A DNA stretch of 64,000 bases from Tessaracoccus aquimaris (GTDB lineage Bacteria > Actinomycetota > Actinomycetes > Propionibacteriales > Propionibacteriaceae): the NCBI RefSeq assembly GCF_001997345.1, contig NZ_CP019606.1:2542001-2606000 (forward strand), written 5' to 3'. The position numbers were made by a program, and so were the translations under genes. The notes beneath the pieces were generated by a model, which was not told the origin of the DNA, searched no databases, and worked only from the letters and a program-made list of their open reading frames with translations. Of this stretch, positions 24,444-32,093 are shown one piece after another (the first letter of the stretch is position 1; each line of letters starts with the position of its first letter).

Positions 24444-25969
24444 GCGACGTGCCCTTCCTTTCCCTTCATGGCCAGCGCGAGCAACCGGTCGCTCGATGCC
24501 TCTGCGCCGGGAACTTCCTCCTGAAGTCGCCCGTCGCGAAGGACCAGCACCCGGTCGCAGACCTGGGTGAGCTCCTCCAGTTCGGAGGAGACGAAGACCG
24601 ATGAGACCCCGGCGCTGGCGAGTTCCCTGATGAGTTCATAGATCTGGCCCTTGGCGTCGACGTCGACGCCGCGGGTGGGTTCGTCAAGCAGCAGCACTCG
24701 CATCTGACCCGCGAGGCATCTGCCGATCACGGCCTTCTGCTGGTTGCCGCCTGAGAGGTTGGCGATGGGTTGCTGGCCGCCGGAGGCCCGGATCCGCAAC
24801 CGGTCGATCAACTCACGAACCGCCGCGCGCTCCTTGGGCGCGTCAATCAGCGGACCGCCGATGACCCGGGACCTCGCGGTGAGCATCATGTTCTCGCCGA
24901 CGCCGAGGATGGGGACGATGCCGGACCTCTTCCTGTCCTCGGGCGTCATGGCGACGCCCCGGGCGAGCATCCGGCCGGGCGTGCGCGAAGCAACGACCGA
25001 TCCAGCCACGCGCACGGTCCCGGTCACGTCGCGCCGGGTTCCAAAGATGCTCTCAAGTAGCTCGGTACGTCCCGACCCCAGGAGCCCCGCGATGCCGAGC
25101 ACCTCTCCTTCTCGCAGCGCCAGGTCGACGCCGTCCAGAATTCCGGGGATCCTCAGATCCTCGACCTCCAACACGACGGTGCTGGACGGGTCACGAGGCT
25201 CTCGCCGCGCGCGTTCCTCGGCGGCAAGGCCCTCGGTGCCAGCGATCATCCTGGCGACCTCCTCGGTCGTGACGTCGACGACATTTCGCGTCGCGACCTC
25301 CTCACCGTCACGCAGGACGGTGAGGGTGTCGGCGACCGCCGGGATCTCGCGCATCCGGTGCGAGACATAGATGATGGCGACGCCTTGCCCGGCCAACCTG
25401 CGCAGGAGTGCAAGGAGTACATCCACCTCGGTGGTGTTGAGGGCGCTGGTCGGTTCGTCGAGGATCAGCACCTTCGGCTTGGCGAGCAGCGCCTTGGAGA
25501 TCTCCACGAGCTGCTGTTGGGCGGTCGAGAGCCGACTGACGGGGCGCCCCGGGGGGAGCGTCACGCCAAGCAGGTCCATGGCCTCGACCGCCTGACGACG
25601 CACCTCGCGTCGGTCGACGATCCCGGCCCGTCGCGGCCACCGGCCCAACGTGATGTTCTCGGCGACCGAAAGTTCGGGAACCAGGGAGAACTCCTGGTGC
25701 ACGACGGCGACGCCTCCCTGCTGTGCCTCGTGGGCGTTCGCCCACGCGACCAGCTGGCCGTCGAGGAACATCTCGCCGCCAGGCCGGTCCGGGGTCTCCA
25801 CCCCCGACAGCAGCTTGACGAGGGTCGACTTGCCCGCGCCGTTCTTGCCGAGGAGGGCACGGACCTCGCCGCGCCGCAGCGTCAGGGTCGCCGCCTTCAG
25901 CGCGCGGACCCTTCCGTAGGTCTTGCTCAGTTCGCGGCATTCGAGGACGACGTCCGTGTCGGCTCCCAT
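24440..25969 (-). CDS. Ribose-type (CUT2) ABC transporter ATP-binding protein
   Basis: RbsA/MglA-type double ATPase, 509 residues. The first half has a full Walker A (LLGKNGAGKSTLVK), LSTAQQQLVEISKAL and LILDEPTSAL. The second half has a degenerate Walker A (GLLGSGRTEL), an LSGGNQQKAVIGR signature and LLLDEPTRGVD, as usual in this family. It powers import of the sugar bound by the lipoprotein encoded just upstream. Confidence 0.93.
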   Translation of the reverse strand: MGADTDVVLECRELSKTYGRVRALKAATLTLRRGEVRALLGKNGAGKSTLVKLLSGVETPDRPGGEMFLDGQLVAWANAHEAQQGGVAVVHQEFSLVPELSVAENITLGRWPRRAGIVDRREVRRQAVEAMDLLGVTLPPGRPVSRLSTAQQQLVEISKALLAKPKVLILDEPTSALNTTEVDVLLALLRRLAGQGVAIIYVSHRMREIPAVADTLTVLRDGEEVATRNVVDVTTEEVARMIAGTEGLAAEERARREPRDPSSTVVLEVEDLRIPGILDGVDLALREGEVLGIAGLLGSGRTELLESIFGTRRDVTGTVRVAGSVVASRTPGRMLARGVAMTPEDRKRSGIVPILGVGENMMLTARSRVIGGPLIDAPKERAAVRELIDRLRIRASGGQQPIANLSGGNQQKAVIGRCLAGQMRVLLLDEPTRGVDVDAKGQIYELIRELASAGVSSVFVSSELEELTQVCDRVLVLRDGRLQEEVPGAEASSDRLLALAMKGKEGHVA

Positions 25970-25994
25970 GTGCGGCCTCCTGTGGCGGGTTCGG

Positions 25995-26999
25995 TCAGCG
26001 GTTCAGGTATTCCTCGGTGGTGGTGAGGTCCTCGTGGCTGTAGGTGATGCCGGGGATGAGTTCCTCCACCGGGTCGTTCATCTCCCCCGCGATCGCCTTC
26101 TTGGCCATCTCGTAGGCCTTGGCCGCGGTGCTCTGCGGATCCTGGCCGGTCGTGGCCTGCAGCGAACCGTCCTTGACGAAGCCTGCGATCTGCTCGGAGA
26201 TGTCGGTGCCGAACACGGCGACCTTGGCGCCGGACTGCTTTACGGCGGTCACGAGGCCGACGGTGCCACCCTCGTTGGAGCCCCAGACCACGTTGATGTT
26301 GGGGTTCGACGACAGCATATTGGTCGCGACCGGGGTCGCCTTGTCGGCGAGGTAGCCCTCCTGGTCGGCGGCGAAGTCGGCCTCGACTCCCGCGTCCTCG
26401 AGCGCCTTCTTGAAGCCCGCCTTGCGGAGCTTGCAGGTCTCGGCTGCCGAGTCGCAGTTGAGGATGCCGACGACGGCCTTGTTGCCGAGGTTGTCCTTGA
26501 TGTACTTGGCGGCGACCTCACCGGTCGCGGTGCCGAGCGCCGTGTTGTCGGACTGCGCAGCGCCCTGCACGAGCTCGGGGTTGAGCGCCTCGCCGGTGCA
26601 GTTGCCGTAACAGATCATCGGGATGCCCGCGTCCTTGATGCTCTTCAGAGTTGCGATCGAGGAGTCGGCGCTGACGGGCTGGATCAGGATCGCGTCGACC
26701 TTGCGCTGGATCAGGTTCTGGACGCTCTGCGCCTCGGTTCCGGGGTCGTTGTTGGAGTTGACTGGGACAACGGTGCCTCCGTCGGCCTTGACGGCGTTCT
26801 CGAGCCCCGTCTGGATGTTCTTGAAGTAGTCGTCACCCTGGAGCATGACGAGTCCGATGGTCAGTGCCTTCGCCTCACCTCCTCCGCCTCCCGACGTCTC
26901 GCCTGGCGCGGGCGACTGCGCTCCACCCTGCGTCCCACAAGCGGTAACGGCGAGCGCGGCGGCGAGCAACACGCCGGCAAATACTGGCCTCTTGAACAT
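25995..26999 (-). CDS. Sugar-binding lipoprotein of CUT2 ABC importer
   Basis: Periplasmic-binding-protein family 4 (RbsB-like) protein of 334 residues. The signal peptide ends in VTACG, so the cysteine is lipidated. The start of the binding domain, KALTIGLVMLQGDDYFKN, is typical. First gene of the long sugar operon and so next to its promoter. It lies upstream of an AGE isomerase and PMI-like gene, so an aldohexose such as mannose is a reasonable but unproven ligand. Confidence 0.92.
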   Translation of the reverse strand: MFKRPVFAGVLLAAALAVTACGTQGGAQSPAPGETSGGGGGEAKALTIGLVMLQGDDYFKNIQTGLENAVKADGGTVVPVNSNNDPGTEAQSVQNLIQRKVDAILIQPVSADSSIATLKSIKDAGIPMICYGNCTGEALNPELVQGAAQSDNTALGTATGEVAAKYIKDNLGNKAVVGILNCDSAAETCKLRKAGFKKALEDAGVEADFAADQEGYLADKATPVATNMLSSNPNINVVWGSNEGGTVGLVTAVKQSGAKVAVFGTDISEQIAGFVKDGSLQATTGQDPQSTAAKAYEMAKKAIAGEMNDPVEELIPGITYSHEDLTTTEEYLNR

Positions 27000-27074
27000 G
27001 GCAAGTCTCCTTCGACTCGGCGCCGCGACTCTGCGGCACCTCCTGACCCGACACTAAGCCGTCCACCCCACGCT

Positions 27075-27088
27075 AGACAACGCTGTCT
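27075..27088. promoter_or_regulatory. Candidate LacI-family operator
   Basis: AGACAACGCTGTCT is a near-perfect 14-bp palindrome around a central CG, the form of LacI/GalR operators. It lies 76 bp before the first gene of the sugar operon. On the minus strand a TATAAC -10-like element lies about 30 bp upstream of it (27119-27124), so a bound repressor would block early transcription. Confidence 0.55.
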
Positions 27089-27141
27089 CCACCCCTTCGG
27101 CCATTTCGTTATCTTCTCGTTATATTGTCATCGCTCGACAC

Positions 27142-27147
27142 TAGGCT
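27142..27147 (+). promoter_or_regulatory. -10 element TAGGCT, probable leaderless promoter
   Basis: The hexamer ends 7 bp before the ATG at 27155, with no ribosome site between. Same arrangement as at 7132, 28486 and 48761. Confidence 0.5.
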
Positions 27148-27154
27148 GTCTGCC

Positions 27155-27709
27155 ATGAACGAACTAGCCACCCGACATGCCGCCCTCGTCGACCGCTTCG
27201 GCTCCATCGCGGACGCGGTCACCGACTGGGACGCTCCCACCCCCGTTGCCGAATGGCAGGCCCGTGACGTTGTCACGCACCTGACGCAGTGGCTCCCCGG
27301 CATGCTGGCCGGGATGGGCGTCGATCTGCCCGTAGCCGAGGGCGATGATCCGGCCGCGCTGTGGCGCGAGCACTCCGCCAACGTCCAGGCACTCCTCGAG
27401 GACGACGAGCAGATGAGCCGCGTCGTCACCACGTCGTCCGGGGAGCAACCCCTGACGCAGGTCCTCGACAACTTTTACCTCGCAGACATCTTCATGCACT
27501 CCTGGGACCTGGCGAAGGCGTCCGGTCAGGACGCGGGCTGGAACTCCGACGTCGTCGCCGGCATGGTCGAGGGCATGACGCCGATGCGCGACATGCTTGC
27601 CGGCTCTGGCCAGTTCGGCGATCCGGTAGTCCTCGACGAGACACACACGCCCGAGGATCGCCTTGTGGCGCTGATCGGGCGCGACCCGAACTGGGCACCC
27701 ACGGCCTGA
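27155..27709 (+). CDS. TIGR03086-type DinB/mycothiol maleylpyruvate isomerase-fold protein
   Basis: A 184-residue four-helix protein of the metal-binding DinB/MDMPI superfamily. WDAPTPVAEWQARDVVTHLT contains the first metal-ligand histidine, and NFYLADIFMHSWDLAKA contains the other histidine region. Many relatives are mycothiol-dependent enzymes of actinobacteria; the reaction here is unknown. The ATG at 27155 directly follows a TAGGCT promoter element, which favours it over an upstream TTG. Monocistronic with a terminator. Confidence 0.82.
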   Translation: MNELATRHAALVDRFGSIADAVTDWDAPTPVAEWQARDVVTHLTQWLPGMLAGMGVDLPVAEGDDPAALWREHSANVQALLEDDEQMSRVVTTSSGEQPLTQVLDNFYLADIFMHSWDLAKASGQDAGWNSDVVAGMVEGMTPMRDMLAGSGQFGDPVVLDETHTPEDRLVALIGRDPNWAPTA

Positions 27710-27717
27710 AGACTGTG

Positions 27718-27750
27718 ATGTCCGGGGCGCCTCATACGCGCCCCGGACAT
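27718..27750 (+). terminator. Hairpin terminator
   Basis: A 13-bp perfect stem (ATGTCCGGGGCGC with GCGCCCCGGACAT) over a 7-nt loop, 8 bp after the preceding stop codon. Confidence 0.7.
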
Positions 27751-27910
27751 TGCGGCACCATTCAAACCGGCGCTGGAGCACATTTCCGGTAGCGACACGC
27801 CGCAATCTCCCGGACAGATCTCTGACTATCTGTCAAGCGCGACACGCCGCTCTGACAAGGGAGTTCACTTCGAGTTCATGCGTTTCCTTGCGGGTCTCCA
27901 TGGGACCGTG

Positions 27911-28345
27911 TAGACATGTCATACGCGAACCACCAAGTGGAAACACCTAGTGGGGAGCGGAGGACAGCCACACCGACGTCCATCACCCGCAAGGGGCTCG
28001 CAAGGCGGCGAGCGAACGTTATGGCGGACACGTCCTCGATGGCGGCCACGCCTAACCGTTGTCACAATTGGATGGGCTGACGAAGTTCCCTCCCCAGCGG
28101 AGCAATCCGCGGGGCCGTCGAGACGAGACGGCGGAACGGACCACCCACCCTGACCCGAGGGATCGTCCCCTGAGGGTCACCGGATGGAAGGGTCCTTCTT
28201 CCTCCTTCCGGGGCTGCGGCCCACGGAGTCGCCTGGCAGGGCTGACGGAGGAATACCGGGACGTTCATCCAGATCGACGAGTTGCCAGCGTCGATCACCC
28301 TGTGGGGGCCCGAGCAACTCATACTTGCTCGGGCCCTCCCCTTTG
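27911..28345 (+). ncRNA. Candidate structured non-coding RNA ending in a strong terminator
   Basis: No protein-like frame runs through this stretch. It holds a row of compact hairpins, several with GNRA-type loops: CCACCAAGTG/CACCTAGTGG closed by GAAA (27930-27953), GCGGA/TCCGC closed by GCAA (about 28099-28113), CCGTC/GACGG, and GACCC...GGGTC around a GGGA/TCCC stem. It ends in a 12-bp stem GGGCCCGAGCAA/TTGCTCGGGCCC (28306-28336) followed by a T-containing tail. A weak promoter (TTGCGG, 17 bp, TAGACA) lies at its left end. I could not match it to RNase P RNA, tmRNA or any riboswitch I know. Confidence 0.4.
28306..28336 (+). terminator. Strong hairpin terminator at end of candidate RNA
   Basis: GGGCCCGAGCAA pairs perfectly with TTGCTCGGGCCC over a CTCATAC loop, followed by TCCCCTTTGTT. 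No coding gene ends just upstream on the plus strand. Confidence 0.65.
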
Positions 28346-28362
28346 TTGGCCGGGGAGGGATG

Positions 28363-28450
28363 GGCGTTGAGCAGTAATCGGGGTTCGATGCCGATGTGAA
28401 CGTGCCACGACTCACGATTCGGCGTCGACCCCGCAATGCTGCTCAACGCC
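28363..28450. repeat. Solitary palindromic repeat of the GGCGTTGAGCAG family
   Basis: It begins GGCGTTGAGCAG and ends with the complement CTGCTCAACGCC. Inside, CGGGGTTCGATGCCGA faces TCGGCGTCGACCCCG, so the whole 88 bp can fold into one long hairpin. The same ends and core occur five times in the tandem array at 39653-40335. Confidence 0.75.
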
Positions 28451-28485
28451 ACCCCAGCCACGACCCCGGCGCCCGGCGACAGCAC

Positions 28486-28491
28486 TAGGCT
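28486..28491 (+). promoter_or_regulatory. -10 element TAGGCT, probable leaderless promoter
   Basis: The hexamer ends 6 bp before the ATG of the NUDIX gene at 28498; no ribosome site is present. Confidence 0.5.
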
Positions 28492-28497
28492 CGCGTC

Positions 28498-28938
28498 ATG
28501 CACTTCAGTGAATACGACACCCGCGTCGGCGCGTACGCCCTCATCCTCGACGGCGATTCCGTGCTGCTGTCGTGGTGGACCGGCCAGTCGCACCCCGAGT
28601 GGGCGTCGTGGACGCTGCCCGGCGGCGGGGTCGAGTTCGGCGAGCAGATCGAGTCGGCCGTCGTGCGGGAGGTGTTCGAGGAGACCGGCTACCGGGTCGA
28701 ACTCGACGAGTACCTGACCTCGCATTCGTTCGCGCAGTACGCGACCGAGGATCGCCGCCCCTTCGCGAGCGTGCGGATCGTGTTCGTCGCCCACATCGTC
28801 GGCGGTCAGCTCGGCACCATCGAGGTCGACGGCTCGACGGAGCGGGCAGAGTGGGTCCGCCTCGACCAGCTCGATGAGGCCGGCCCGCGTGTTGAACTGG
28901 TCGACATCGCGCTTGCGGCGCTCCGGCGTCGGGCGTGA
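28498..28938 (+). CDS. NUDIX hydrolase
   Basis: A 146-residue nucleotide-diphosphate hydrolase. The Nudix box is complete: GGGVEFGEQIESAVVREVF followed by EETGY gives Gx5Ex7REUxEExG, which binds Mg2+ at the glutamates. Substrate cannot be read from sequence; house-cleaning or sugar-nucleotide roles are common. It probably starts at the RNA 5' end (TAGGCT 6 bp upstream) and is translationally coupled (GTGA overlap) to the truncated acetyltransferase that follows. Confidence 0.88.
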   Translation: MHFSEYDTRVGAYALILDGDSVLLSWWTGQSHPEWASWTLPGGGVEFGEQIESAVVREVFEETGYRVELDEYLTSHSFAQYATEDRRPFASVRIVFVAHIVGGQLGTIEVDGSTERAEWVRLDQLDEAGPRVELVDIALAALRRRA

Positions 28939-29312
28939 CCCGACTCACCACCGAGCGACTCACGCTGCGGCCCCACCAACTTCATGACAGCCAGGCGCTG
29001 GAGCGGATCCACGGCCAGGCGGAGGTGGCGCGCTATCTCACCGACCCGCCCTGGGACTCGGTGCTGGCACACAGGAAGGTAGTCGACCGGCTCGCGAAGG
29101 TAAGCCTCAGCTCGCCCGCCGACCGCGGGTTGAGCCGCGCCAAGGCGCGAAGCGCCGCAACGCCCGCCGACCGTGGGTTGAGCCGCGCCAAGGCGCGAAG
29201 CGCCGCAACGCCCGCCGACCGCGGGTTGAGCCGCGCCAAGGCGCGAAGCGCCGCAACGCGCGTCGAAACCAACCACACCCGCGCAGAGACCGAGCCAAGA
29301 GTCGACAAGTAG
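28935..29312 (+). pseudogene. GNAT-family acetyltransferase, 3' part replaced by repeats
   Basis: Begins at a GTG overlapping the NUDIX stop. The first 55 residues (MTRLTTERLTLRPHQLHDSQ then ARYLTDPPWDS) match the start of RimJ/RimL-type acetyltransferases. From about 29100 the frame runs into three copies of a 48-bp tandem repeat, translated as a 16-residue unit ADRGLSRAKARSAATP. The acetyl-CoA-binding region is missing, and no remainder was found beyond the repeats. Almost certainly non-functional. Confidence 0.75.
29114..29257 (+). repeat. 48-bp tandem repeat, three copies
   Basis: Three head-to-tail copies starting at 29114, 29162 and 29210, each beginning GCCCGCCGACCG and containing GGTTGAGCCGCGCCAAGGCG. 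They are almost identical (one T/C difference noted), so the amplification looks recent. The unit is part of the larger palindromic element found next to it and at 43272 and 51815. Confidence 0.85.
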
Positions 29313-29680
29313 CGACAGACGCGACCGCCGAGCCGCCAGGCAGCGGACTCGGGACTGCGGACACCTCACGGGGTTTCGACCGATGTCGACCGCTCCGCGC
29401 CCGACATGGCTCAACCAGCGGGCCGCGGGTTGAGCCACGCCAAGGCGCGAAGCGCCGCAACGCGCGTCGAAACCAACAACACCGCGCAGTGACCCAGCCA
29501 AGAGTCGACAAGTAGCGACAGACGCGACCGCCGAGACGCCAGGCAGCGGACTCGGGACTGCGGAGACCTCACGAGGTTTCGACCGATGTCGACCGCTGCG
29601 CGCCCGACATGGCTCAACCAGCGGGCCGCGGGTTGAGCCACGCCAAGGCGCGAAGCGCGCGTCGAAACCGACGCAGGCAG
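29258..29680. repeat. Tandem ~200-bp palindromic elements (GGTTTCGAC...GTCGAAACC type)
   Basis: A unit of about 195-204 bp occurs in three consecutive partial or complete copies, marked by CGCGTCGAAACC at 29259, 29463 and 29658. Each contains GGCTCAACC facing GGTTGAGCC and AGAGTCGACAAGTAGCGACA. No coding content. Confidence 0.75.
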
Positions 29681-29697
29681 GCAGGCACACCTGACCA

Positions 29698-30020
29698 CAA
29701 TCGGACCCCTCGACAAGCTCGGGGAACGGGTGGCGACAAGCTCCGGGTAGCGGCCCCCACAAGTTCGCCGAGCGACACCACCGGTCACTGAGCTTGTCGA
29801 AGCGTCCGCAACCGCCCACCCGACTCTCGGACCCCTCGACAAGCTCGGGGAACGACTGACGACAAGCTCGGGGAACGGCTAACGACACGCTCCAGGAGCG
29901 CCTCCCGACTAGCTCGCCGAACGACACCACCGCTCGCTGAGCTTGTCGAAGCGTCCGCAAACGACCCACCTGCCACTCGGACCCCTCGACAAGCTCGGGG
30001 AACGGCCGACCACAACCTCG
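29698..30020. repeat. Cluster of GACAAGCTCGGGGAAC / TGAGCTTGTCGAAG short repeats
   Basis: At least four copies of a CCTCGACAAGCTCGGGGAACG-like element alternate with the inverse form TGAGCTTGTCGAAGCGTCC. Such elements are widespread intergenic repeats in actinobacteria. The stretch has no gene. Confidence 0.75.
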
Positions 30021-30083
30021 GATAGCGGCTGTGGGAGGCAACGGACGCACGGAACTGGTTGGGCAGATCCGCGATCGCGCGGC

Positions 30084-30727
30084 TCAGCCGGCCAGGGCGA
30101 CGATCTCGCTGGCCACGTCGTCGGGGCGCACCATGAAGTGCAGGTGTGCGCCCTGCATGGCCTTCCGCGCCCAACCCCATTCGCGGGCCGCCTCGAACTC
30201 CTCGCCGTAGGCCATCCCGAAGGCGAGATAGGCGTGCGGGCCGTCGACCCACCCGTCCGGAACCGTCAGCCGTGAGTTGAAGTAGTCGGCAGGCAACTGC
30301 GGGCAGGCCCGGTCGACCTTGCGGAACAGCTTCTCCGGGATGATCTCGTCGAAGGCCGAGCGCGGCCACCAGCGGGTCCACGGCTCGAGGCGACCACGCT
30401 TGTCGGTCAACCCATGGAGCATCTCCGTCAGCCGCCCGTTGGCCATCGGGAAGGTCCCCGACGTCGGGGGAAGCGACGCGTCCATGAACACGATCCGCTG
30501 GCCCTCCCCGCCACCAGCGGCGCCATCAGGCCGGCGTTGCTGTGCGGGGCGAGCACGTCGAACCCCGCGGACTTCGCCCTCCACTGCTCGACGAGCGTGG
30601 GCGCGCTCGGGTCCTTCGGCACCGACGCCAACTCGGCCCGTACCCCTTCGGCTGCGAGCGCCTCGACCAGTGGTCGGTAGACCATGCCCGGCAGCAGCGG
30701 GCTCGGGAGGATCAACACGGCGGTCAT
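30084..30727 (-). pseudogene. Alpha/beta hydrolase, frameshifted
   Basis: Two overlapping frames together make a normal ~214-residue small alpha/beta hydrolase. The first part (MTAVLILPSPLLPGMVYRPL to SNAGLMAPLVAG) includes the nucleophile elbow PHSNAG; the second continues EGQRIVFMDASLPP to the C-terminal HLHFMVRPDDVA with the catalytic-type histidine region. The shift falls in a four-base G run (C at 30506-30509). Restoring one G joins the frames exactly. This could be a real mutation or a homopolymer sequencing error. The start at 30727 has a weak AGGA. Confidence 0.72.
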
Positions 30728-30789
30728 GTCCTGAGCGTACCGATCACTTCCTCGGCCCACGTTGACGGTGCCCGCACCACCGACCGTTC

Positions 30790-30871
30790 CTTGAGCATGT
30801 TTGGTTGCTCGTTGCGCGACACGCCGTGAAACCACGGCGTGTCACGCAACGACATACCAAACATGCTCAAG
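30790..30871. repeat. Long near-perfect palindrome (39-bp arms, AAAC loop)
   Basis: CTTGAGCATGTTTGGT...ACACGCCGTG is repeated in inverse orientation after only four bases, with four mismatches in 39 positions. It lies after the minus-strand SDR gene and before the hydrolase pseudogene. It could act as a terminator for the oxoacid-dehydrogenase operon but has no T-run, and its arms are much longer than needed. Confidence 0.75.
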
Positions 30872-30932
30872 TCCCACCCCGGCCACAGCGGGTGGCGGGG
30901 CGGGCCTGGTATGCCAACCCCACCACGCTTGG

Positions 30933-32093
30933 CTAGCTGCTCAGCATGACCTGGCCGCCCGTCACGGGGACGGCCTGGCCGGTCTCGTACTCCTGCTCGA
31001 TCAGGTAGTAGATGGCGCGCATCACGTCGGAGCCGTAGGTGCCGCGTCGCAGCGGGACCTTCGCCTCGTAGAACTCGCGCACCTCGTCGACGGTGGTCGC
31101 GCCGGGCACCTTGCCGGAGGCGAGGTACTGCACGAACAGGCCGCGGTCGGGATCGGACCAGAGCGGGCCGTCGTAGAAGTTGCCCGGGCAGATCGCGTTG
31201 ACCTTGATGCCCTGCTCGACCAGTTCAAGCGCGAAGCTCTGGACGAGCCCGATGCCGCCGAACTTCGACCCGGCGTAGGCGCCGTTCTTGTTCGAGCCGA
31301 CCAGCCCCGACTTCGAGTTGATCTGGATGATGTCGGTGGTCCAGTCGGGCGCGGTGCGCCGCTGGGCCGCGAGCAGGCGACCGAGGTGCTTGGTGATCAG
31401 GAAGAACGCCGTGTAGTTGATCTCCGTGGTCAGCCGGAAGTCGGCCGCCTCCTGCTCGAGGACGCTGCCCGCGCGGACAATACCCGCGTTGGAGACGACC
31501 AGGTCGAGCCCGCCGGTGGTCGCGGCGATCTGCGCCGCCATCGCCTCGACGGAGGCCTCGTCTGCCACGTTGACCGTGACGGCCGCGGTGTTCGGGCCCA
31601 GTTCGGCCGCGAGCTTGGCCGCGCCGTCGGCGTTCAGGTCGGCGATGTAGACGAACGCACCGGACGCGACGAGGCCCCGGACGATCTCGGCGCCGAAGCC
31701 CTGCGCGCCGCCCGTCACGACGGCGACCTTGCCCTGCACCACGCGGGCTCGGGCCGCGGCCGCCGAGGCGGCCGGGTCCTTGCCGTGCGGCAGCGGCTCG
31801 GGTGCTCCGACGGTCGACACCTTGTATCCGTAGCTCCGCCCGTCGACCTCAACCAGCCCCTGATTCTGAAGGGGTGCGGCAGCCAATGCCGCAGGCAGTT
31901 CGTCAACGCTCTCAACCTCGACCCACGAAGTGCCCCAGTCCCCTCCCTCAGGCGGGGCGATCGAAGCGAGCTCGCCGATCTGTTGCGCCTCGAGACCGGA
32001 ATCAGCGTCCGGCAGCGCAGTCACAACGACAGGCACCCCGAGTCGACGCAGGTACTCGCCCCTGACCAGCGGTGCGATCTGTTCGATGCTCAT
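30933..32093 (-). CDS. SDR-family oxidoreductase with unknown N-terminal domain
   Basis: A 386-residue protein. Residues 120-386 are a classical SDR: VAVVTGGAQGFG, VVSNAGIV, NSKSGLVGS and the active site AYAGSKFG. SDRs of this pattern are often labelled sorbitol-6-phosphate dehydrogenase. The first ~110 residues (MSIEQIAPLVRGEYLRRLGV onward) are an extra domain I do not recognise. The start overlaps the PHP gene by ATGA. Last gene of the oxoacid dehydrogenase operon, so it may supply or remove a 2-oxo or hydroxy intermediate. Confidence 0.78.
   Translation of the reverse strand: MSIEQIAPLVRGEYLRRLGVPVVVTALPDADSGLEAQQIGELASIAPPEGGDWGTSWVEVESVDELPAALAAAPLQNQGLVEVDGRSYGYKVSTVGAPEPLPHGKDPAASAAAARARVVQGKVAVVTGGAQGFGAEIVRGLVASGAFVYIADLNADGAAKLAAELGPNTAAVTVNVADEASVEAMAAQIAATTGGLDLVVSNAGIVRAGSVLEQEAADFRLTTEINYTAFFLITKHLGRLLAAQRRTAPDWTTDIIQINSKSGLVGSNKNGAYAGSKFGGIGLVQSFALELVEQGIKVNAICPGNFYDGPLWSDPDRGLFVQYLASGKVPGATTVDEVREFYEAKVPLRRGTYGSDVMRAIYYLIEQEYETGQAVPVTGGQVMLSS

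Noticed and set aside
27911..28345. RNase P RNA or tmRNA
   Set aside because: The size is right for RNase P, but the expected GAGGAAAGTCC-type P4 core and ACAGAAA segment are absent; tmRNA ends (GGTTCGAATCC, ANDYALAA-like tag) are absent too.
30428..30584. Two separate small genes in the hydrolase region
   Set aside because: The two frames are consecutive halves of one fold and join exactly with one added base, so one damaged gene is the simpler reading.
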